Shown here: positions 58,591-64,000 of the stretch, in pieces
Position numbering within the stretch: the first letter of the stretch is position 1
Layout: each line of letters starts with the position of its first letter
Assembly: GCA_023441055.1 (NCBI GenBank)
Contig: JAEZQY010000057.1
Span: 1-64,000 of the forward strand
Direction: 5' to 3'
DNA: 64,000 bases
Origin: Bacillota bacterium
GTDB lineage: Bacteria; Bacillota; Bacilli; Paenibacillales; UBA4045
Translations under genes and position numbers: made by a program
The notes under the pieces: generated by a model
Database searches by the model: none
What the model saw: only the letters and a program-made list of their open reading frames with translations
Told to the model about the DNA's origin: nothing

Positions 58591-59829
58591 ATGAAACGTA
58601 GAGTAGTTATTACCGGAATGGGCGTAATGACGGCAATCGGCAAGGATCTCGAAACCTTCTGGTCGTCCTTAATGGAAGGGAAGTCTGCGATCTCACTAGT
58701 CGAAAGCTTCGATGTTAGCGACTATCCCACGAGGATTGCGGGTTCGATCAAGGACTTCAATCCGGAGGATTATGTGGATCGTAAGGAAGCCCGCAAGATG
58801 GATCGATTCGTGCAATTCGCAGTGGCAGCCAGCCAGTCGGCATTGAAGGATGCTGACTTGAATATTCGCGAGCTGGAGGACCCAGAGCGTGTTGGTGTCT
58901 ATGTCGGATCTGGAATTGGCGGTCTTGAGACGTGGGAGGAGCAACATAGAATTCTGCTCGAGCGCGGTCCCAAGCGTGTAAGTCCATTCTTCATTCCGAT
59001 GATGATTGCCAATATGGCCTCCGGTCAAATCTCGATCAATACCGGCGCCAAGGGACCGAACAGCACAGTAGTGACAGCGTGCGCAACTGGCTCGAATTCG
59101 ATTGGCGACGCCTACAAGCTGATTCAGCGTGATGAAGCGGATATCATGATCTGCGGTGGCGCAGAGGCAACTATTCGTCCTACAGGTATGGCGGGATTCT
59201 GCTCGATGCGCGCGATGTCAACGCGCAATGACGAGCCGGAGAAGGCCAGCCGTCCATTCGATAGCGATCGTGACGGATTCGTCATGTCTGAAGGATCGGG
59301 CGTACTCATACTTGAAGAGCTGGAGCATGCCAAGAAGCGCGGGGCCAAAATCTATGCCGAGGTCGTCGGTTATGGCATGAGCGGAGACGCGCATCATATG
59401 ACCGATCCAGATCCGGACGGGGCTGCCCGCTGCATGCAGAAGGCGCTAAGAGATGCGAACCTGGATCCAACACAGATCGATTATATTAACGCGCATGGCA
59501 CATCGACTGGGGTAGGGGATCGCTCGGAGACGATCGCGATCAAGCAGACCTTCGGTGAGCATGCTTATAAGCTTGCGGTATCCTCGACGAAATCAATGAC
59601 CGGTCATATGCTTGGAGCGGCTGGCGGAATTGAAGCGATCATTACAGCTCTGTCGATTCAGGAAGGGATCATTCCGCCGACAATTAATCTGGACAATCCA
59701 GATCCCGAGCTGGATCTCGACTATGTGCCGAATAAGCCGCGCAAGGCTGAGGTTAAGATCGCCTTATCTAACTCCTTCGGCTTCGGAGGTCACAATGCGA
59801 CGGTCGTCCTCAAGCGATATGAAGCGTAA
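58591..59829 (+). CDS. fabF: 3-oxoacyl-ACP synthase II (FabF)
   Basis: A 412-residue elongating condensing enzyme. The Cys-His-His set is present: Cys in TACATGSNSIGDA, His in NAHGTSTGVGD and His in TGHMLGAAGG. GFGGHNATVV near the end is typical. The ATG has GGTGG about 8 nt upstream. rnc starts 5 bp after the stop. FabF is the target of cerulenin and platensimycin (family knowledge). Confidence 0.97.
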   Translation: MKRRVVITGMGVMTAIGKDLETFWSSLMEGKSAISLVESFDVSDYPTRIAGSIKDFNPEDYVDRKEARKMDRFVQFAVAASQSALKDADLNIRELEDPERVGVYVGSGIGGLETWEEQHRILLERGPKRVSPFFIPMMIANMASGQISINTGAKGPNSTVVTACATGSNSIGDAYKLIQRDEADIMICGGAEATIRPTGMAGFCSMRAMSTRNDEPEKASRPFDSDRDGFVMSEGSGVLILEELEHAKKRGAKIYAEVVGYGMSGDAHHMTDPDPDGAARCMQKALRDANLDPTQIDYINAHGTSTGVGDRSETIAIKQTFGEHAYKLAVSSTKSMTGHMLGAAGGIEAIITALSIQEGIIPPTINLDNPDPELDLDYVPNKPRKAEVKIALSNSFGFGGHNATVVLKRYEA

Positions 59830-59834
59830 CGCGC

Positions 59835-60527
59835 ATGCTGACGAATAGCTTCAAGCAATTACAAGCCAAGCTGGGCATCGCGTTCGCTAATCCGAAGCTG
59901 CTTACGCAAGCGTTCACGCACAGCTCTTATGTGAACGAGCATCGTTCGGCCAAGCATAATGAGCGATTGGAATTTCTGGGCGATGCGGTGCTCGAGCTTG
60001 CTGTATCCGAATATCTGTTCCGAACGTACCCGCATCGTCCGGAGGGCGAGCTGACGAAGCTGAGAGCCTCGATCGTGTGCGAGCCGTCCTTGAATAAATT
60101 CGCCGAGCAATTAAATTTCGGCGCCTATCTTCTACTAGGGCGGGGCGAAGAGCTGACCGGCGGCCGTACCCGGCCAGCATTGTTAGCTGATGTGTTCGAA
60201 GCGTTCATCGGCGCACTCTACCTCGATCAAGGGATGGCGGCTGTCGAGCGCTTCCTGCTGAGTATGGTGTTCAGCAAGGTCGATACAGGCCCGTCCGTGA
60301 AGCTGCAGGATTATAAGTCGCAGCTTCAGGAGAAGGTTCAGCAGATTGGTCTAGGCAGCGTGGTCTATCAGCTGGTAGAGGAGCAGGGGCCGGCACATGC
60401 CAAACGGTTCATCACGGACGTTGTGATCGATGGTTTGCAGCGTGGATCGGGCAGCGGACGGACGAAGAAGGAATCCGAGCAGCGGGCGGCCGCGGAAGCG
60501 CTCAAACGATTGAGCCAGCGGCCATGA
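59835..60527 (+). CDS. rnc: Ribonuclease III
   Basis: A 230-residue double-strand RNA endonuclease that processes rRNA and other structured RNAs. The catalytic signature NERLEFLGDAVLEL and the second acidic cluster DVFEAFIGALYLD are intact; the C-terminal dsRNA-binding domain (about 160-228) follows. There is no good ribosome site, so translation probably depends on coupling with fabF 5 bp upstream. Confidence 0.96.
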   Translation: MLTNSFKQLQAKLGIAFANPKLLTQAFTHSSYVNEHRSAKHNERLEFLGDAVLELAVSEYLFRTYPHRPEGELTKLRASIVCEPSLNKFAEQLNFGAYLLLGRGEELTGGRTRPALLADVFEAFIGALYLDQGMAAVERFLLSMVFSKVDTGPSVKLQDYKSQLQEKVQQIGLGSVVYQLVEEQGPAHAKRFITDVVIDGLQRGSGSGRTKKESEQRAAAEALKRLSQRP

Positions 60528-60549
60528 GCATGTTTCCGCGGGTCGATTC

Positions 60550-60617
60550 AAAATAGGGTTCAAAACAACCTTATCTGCGCTTGTATGCCGGATAGGATTG
60601 TTTTGAATCCTATTTTT
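60550..60617 (+). terminator. Long hairpin terminator between rnc and smc
   Basis: A 26-bp inverted repeat (60550-60575 with 60591-60616) with two G-U pairs and one mismatch in RNA, ending in TATTTTT. It separates the fatty acid/rnc transcript from smc. Confidence 0.75.
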
Positions 60618-60648
60618 ACAGGGCTATAGCACAGGGCCAGTTTTCCCT

Positions 60649-60677
60649 TTCAAGTGATTTCACCGGTATGCTATGAT
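60649..60677 (+). promoter_or_regulatory. Putative promoter of smc
   Basis: TTCAAG (60649-60654), 17 bp, TATGAT (60672-60677) with an extended TGC. It lies just after the rnc terminator, 19 bp before the smc start codon. Confidence 0.5.
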
Positions 60678-60695
60678 AGACGTTGGGGTGAGAGG

Positions 60696-63600
60696 ATGTT
60701 TCTGAAACGAATTGAGCTGTCCGGCTTCAAGTCCTTCGCGGATAAGACCGAGCTGGAATTTGTACAAGGCATTACAGCAGTTGTCGGACCGAACGGCAGC
60801 GGGAAGAGCAATATCTCTGACGGCATACGTTGGGTGCTCGGCGAACAGAGTGCGAAGTCGCTTCGCGGCGGCAATATGCAGGATGTCATCTTCTCGGGAA
60901 GCGATTCGCGAAAGGCGGTCAATTTCGGTGAGGTTTCCCTGTCCCTTGACAACTCTGATCACGCGCTGCCGCTGGATTACAGCGAGGTTACCGTAACCAG
61001 ACGCATTCACCGCAGCGGGGATAGTGAGTATTTTATCAATAAGCAGTCTTGTCGTCTGAAGGATATCATGGAGCTGTTCATGGATACGGGGATTGGCAAG
61101 GAGGCTTATTCGATTATTGGCCAAGGTAGGATAGAAGAAATTCTCAGTACGCGCTCCGAAGACCGCAGGGCGATCTTCGAGGAAGCGTCTGGTATTGTTA
61201 AGTATAAATCCCGGCGCAAGGAAGCGCAGAAGAAGCTCGACGAGACGGAGCAGAATCTGCTCCGCATTCACGATCTGATCAGCGAGCTGGAGGATCAATT
61301 GGAGCCGCTGCGCGCGCAGTCGGAGGCCGCCCAGACGTTCAAGCAGTTGAAGGACGAGCTCAAGTCCAATGAAATCTCCATGTACGTGGTTCAAATCGAG
61401 CAGTTGCATAAGTCTTGGACGGAATCCAAGGAGAAGCTTAAGGCGCTGGAGCACGAGCAGCTGGAATTATCAACGGTTGTGAATAAGCATGATGCGAGAC
61501 TGGAGCAAGAGCGGTTAGCGCTTCGGCAGATGGAGGAGGCGCTGGATCGCGAGCGTGAGCGTCTCTTGCAGATCAGCGAGGAATTTGACCGCTGCTCGGG
61601 ACAAGGCGAGGTGCTGCAGGAACGCCGCAAGAATATGCTGGCGAATCAAGAGCAGCTGCAGCAAGCGATGAGCACGCAGGCTAGGCGCATGGAAGAGCGC
61701 AGGGTGGAGCAAGAGTCGCTCCAGGCTAAGCACGAGGATGTGAGCAGACAGCTCAGCGAGCTTAAGCTTGCCTTGCGCCAGCAGGAGGACAAGCTGGCTG
61801 GAGCGACTGGCGGAACGCAGCGCGAGGAACAACTGAAGGCAGAGCTGATCGACACTCTGAACGGGCTGGCGCAGGTGCGCAATGAGTTGAAATTCCTAGA
61901 CCAGCAAAGCGATGGCATAGGCCGCCGCGTGGAGCGTCTGGTTGAAGAACGGGGACGCTTCGATGAACAGCTGAAGCAGCTGGAGTCGCGGAAGTTAGAG
62001 CTGATCGCGCTTATCGAGGAGCGTGGCGCGGATATTCTCCGTATTCGCAATGCCTATCTGCAGGCTACGGAGCAGATGCGCGCGGATACACAGATGCTGG
62101 AGGAGCTCCAGCTGACGATCCGCAAGTGGGAGCAGAAGCTGGAGGCGTATGTATCCCGCCGGGATACGATGCAGGAGATGCAGAACGATTATGACGGCTT
62201 CCAGCATGGTGTCAAGGAAGTACTCAGAAATCGAGAGATTGGCGGGAACAGCGCAAGGCGAAGCGCGCTAAGTGGTGTTCATGGCGCTGTCGCAGAGCTG
62301 ATCAAGGTGCCTGCGCATGTGGAGACTGCTGTGGAGACCGCGCTGGGTCCAGCCTTGCAGAATATTGTGATGCATACTGAGTCGGATGCGCGTGAAGCGA
62401 TTGCCTTCCTCAAGCGTAAGCAATCGGGGCGCGCGACGTTCCTGCCGCTGGATGTGATCCGCAGTCGTCAGATTGGCGAGCATGAGCTTGCTCAAGCGAA
62501 GTCATTACCGGGCTTCGTTGGCGTGGCAGTCGATCTGGTCGAGTATGAGCAGAAGTATGATTCAATCATTCGCAATTTGCTCGGTCAGATTATCATCGCT
62601 GAGAAGCTGGAGGACGCGAACCGAATCGCAGCATCGTGCAAGTATCGCTACCGCGTCGTGACGCGTGATGGTGACATTGTGAACGCGGGCGGATCGATGA
62701 CAGGCGGCAGTCTGCAGAAGCGCGGGACAAGCTTGCTAGGCAGGCAGCGCCAGCTGGATGCGATCGCTGCTGAGATCTCGGACGCCGAGCGGCAAGTGAA
62801 GGAGCTTCGTGATAAATATAGAGCGTTGAAGCAGGCCTCTGATGAATTGACCGGGCAGCTGGATGGACTGCGGGCTGAAGGTGAGCAGCGCAGGCTGGAA
62901 GAGCAGCAGCTCAAGGCGGATATGCAGCAGCTGGAGACGGAGATGAATCATCTTCGCAGCCAATTGGAGGTATATGAACAGGATCAGACCGGACATGCTG
63001 AGGATCAGCGCAAGGCAGAGGACCGTAAGCGGGAGCTGCTCGAGCAGAATGACATGCTTGCACTTGAGGAGTCGCGTATTCAGACGGCAATCAAGGAGGC
63101 AGAGGAGCTGCGTAAGCTGAATGAATCGGCTAAGGAGCAGCTGCAAGCGGATGTGACGGAGTTGAAGGTGAAGACGGCCTCGCTATCCCAGGAGAAAACC
63201 TCGATTAGCGAGCAGCTATCCAGATTCGCCTCCGAGCTGGAGAGCTCGGAGTCTGAGCACCAGACGAGTCAGCGCCTCTATGCGCAGCTGGAGCAGGATA
63301 TCGAGGCGAATGAGGAAGAGATCGTACGTCAGCGCGAACGGTTGAATCAGCTGCAGCTGGACAAGACCTCCTGCTCGGAGCAGATTGACTTCAAGCGTGC
63401 AGAGCGCGCGGAGCGCAACGCCCGACTAGACGAGGAGGACAGCCATATCCGCGAGAAGCGCCGTGCGCTTCAGCAGGTGGAGGAGCAGCTTCGCCAGACG
63501 GAGGTCCGCGCGAACCGTCTGGATGTTGAACTCGACGGGCTGCTGAAGAAGCTGTCTGAGGACTATGAGATCAGCTATGAGCTGGCTAAGGAGCGCTACC

Positions 63601-64000
63601 CGGCACCGGAGGATCTAATCGCCACGCAGAATAAGGTGCGTGAGCTGAGGCGGGATATCGCCGCGCTCGGCGATGTGAATCTGGGGGCTATTGAGGAGTA
63701 CCAGCGCGTCAGTGAGCGCTACGAATTCCTCAGCACGCAGAAGGAGGACTTGATTGCGGCCAAGACGACGCTGTATCAAGTCATTCAGGACATGAACGAG
63801 GAGATGGCGCGACGATTCCGCACGACATTCGAATTGATTCGCACGCAATTCGCGATCATCTTCACTCGACTGTTCGGCGGTGGCCGGGCGGATCTGATTC
63901 TGGCCGATCCGGATAATCTGCTCGAATCGGGCATTGATATTGTTGCACAGCCGCCTGGCAAGAAGCTGCAGAATTTGCAGCTGCTCTCCGGGGGCGAGCG
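60696..64000 (+). CDS. smc: Chromosome partition protein SMC (3' end outside the window)
   Basis: The first 1101 residues of an SMC ATPase, usually about 1190 long, that organises and segregates the chromosome with ScpA and ScpB. The N-terminal head has Walker A GPNGSGKSN (about 32-40) and GQGRIEEIL. The first coiled coil runs to about residue 510. The hinge (about 515-680) includes GVHGAVAELIK and GGSMTGGS. The second coil follows, and the C-terminal head begins with the signature LLSGGER at the window edge, so Walker B is not seen. GGGGTGA precedes the ATG. Confidence 0.97.
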   Translation, partial: MFLKRIELSGFKSFADKTELEFVQGITAVVGPNGSGKSNISDGIRWVLGEQSAKSLRGGNMQDVIFSGSDSRKAVNFGEVSLSLDNSDHALPLDYSEVTVTRRIHRSGDSEYFINKQSCRLKDIMELFMDTGIGKEAYSIIGQGRIEEILSTRSEDRRAIFEEASGIVKYKSRRKEAQKKLDETEQNLLRIHDLISELEDQLEPLRAQSEAAQTFKQLKDELKSNEISMYVVQIEQLHKSWTESKEKLKALEHEQLELSTVVNKHDARLEQERLALRQMEEALDRERERLLQISEEFDRCSGQGEVLQERRKNMLANQEQLQQAMSTQARRMEERRVEQESLQAKHEDVSRQLSELKLALRQQEDKLAGATGGTQREEQLKAELIDTLNGLAQVRNELKFLDQQSDGIGRRVERLVEERGRFDEQLKQLESRKLELIALIEERGADILRIRNAYLQATEQMRADTQMLEELQLTIRKWEQKLEAYVSRRDTMQEMQNDYDGFQHGVKEVLRNREIGGNSARRSALSGVHGAVAELIKVPAHVETAVETALGPALQNIVMHTESDAREAIAFLKRKQSGRATFLPLDVIRSRQIGEHELAQAKSLPGFVGVAVDLVEYEQKYDSIIRNLLGQIIIAEKLEDANRIAASCKYRYRVVTRDGDIVNAGGSMTGGSLQKRGTSLLGRQRQLDAIAAEISDAERQVKELRDKYRALKQASDELTGQLDGLRAEGEQRRLEEQQLKADMQQLETEMNHLRSQLEVYEQDQTGHAEDQRKAEDRKRELLEQNDMLALEESRIQTAIKEAEELRKLNESAKEQLQADVTELKVKTASLSQEKTSISEQLSRFASELESSESEHQTSQRLYAQLEQDIEANEEEIVRQRERLNQLQLDKTSCSEQIDFKRAERAERNARLDEEDSHIREKRRALQQVEEQLRQTEVRANRLDVELDGLLKKLSEDYEISYELAKERYPAPEDLIATQNKVRELRRDIAALGDVNLGAIEEYQRVSERYEFLSTQKEDLIAAKTTLYQVIQDMNEEMARRFRTTFELIRTQFAIIFTRLFGGGRADLILADPDNLLESGIDIVAQPPGKKLQNLQLLSGGE

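Overview
The window looks like chromosomal DNA of a spore-forming Firmicute, most likely Paenibacillaceae. The grounds are gene order (parE-parC; cotE-mutS-mutL-miaA-hfq; ylbH/rsmD-coaD-ylbJ-ylbL-ylbM-ylbN-rpmF-fapR-plsX-fab-acpP-rnc-smc), spore genes (cotE, ylbJ, a spore-type GH18 protein), AGGAGG-type ribosome binding sites with many TTG/GTG starts, and moderately GC-rich coding DNA with AT-rich promoters. No tRNA, rRNA, prophage or intact IS is visible. I chose starts by ribosome binding site spacing, so many are shorter than the longest open frame.

Layout. 1-4794: topoisomerase IV (parE, parC). 4800-8290: a MarR regulator with a palindromic operator, a CapA-like lipoprotein operon on the minus strand, and an OmpR-type regulator whose receiver has lost its phospho-acceptor. 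8290-13240: NlpC/P60 hydrolase, small membrane proteins, a GGDEF protein, an anchored hypothetical protein and a six-copy 51/52-bp tandem repeat. 13240-18400: GH18 protein with six N-terminal repeats, DUF309, a DAO-Rieske oxidoreductase, beta-carbonic anhydrase and a HesB/YqkB-like protein. 18500-30240: M32 carboxypeptidase, cotE with a sigma-E-like promoter, a putative amidoligase, mutS, an S41 protease, mutL (with a 24-bp coding repeat in its linker), an RsmJ-like methyltransferase, miaA and hfq. 30270-41800: PBP1A, a YesM/YesN-type two-component pair, and a four-gene MacB-like ABC export operon whose last ATPase carries an AbrB-like tail. 41800-43300: uspA with an FNR/CRP-type site placed at -41.5, DUF2164, HAD hydrolase. 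43330-47330: a TPP-riboswitch operon for import of a thiamine pyrimidine precursor, ending in a TatD-family hydrolase.

47330-48190 is the most unusual part: 860 bp without a conventional gene. It holds two related structured elements best read on the minus strand (shared 35-bp core with a GCAA-capped hairpin, matching flanking hairpins of different sequence, and a terminator with T-tract). Between them lies a tiny single-pass membrane protein gene with its own ribosome binding site and terminator. I consider this the best candidate for an undescribed RNA/small-protein locus.

48195-64000: rsmD, coaD, ylbJ, ylbL, tmcAL, ylbN, rpmF, then the FapR-controlled fatty acid operon (fapR, plsX, fabH, fabD, fabG, acpP, fabF), rnc, and smc, which runs off the end of the window.
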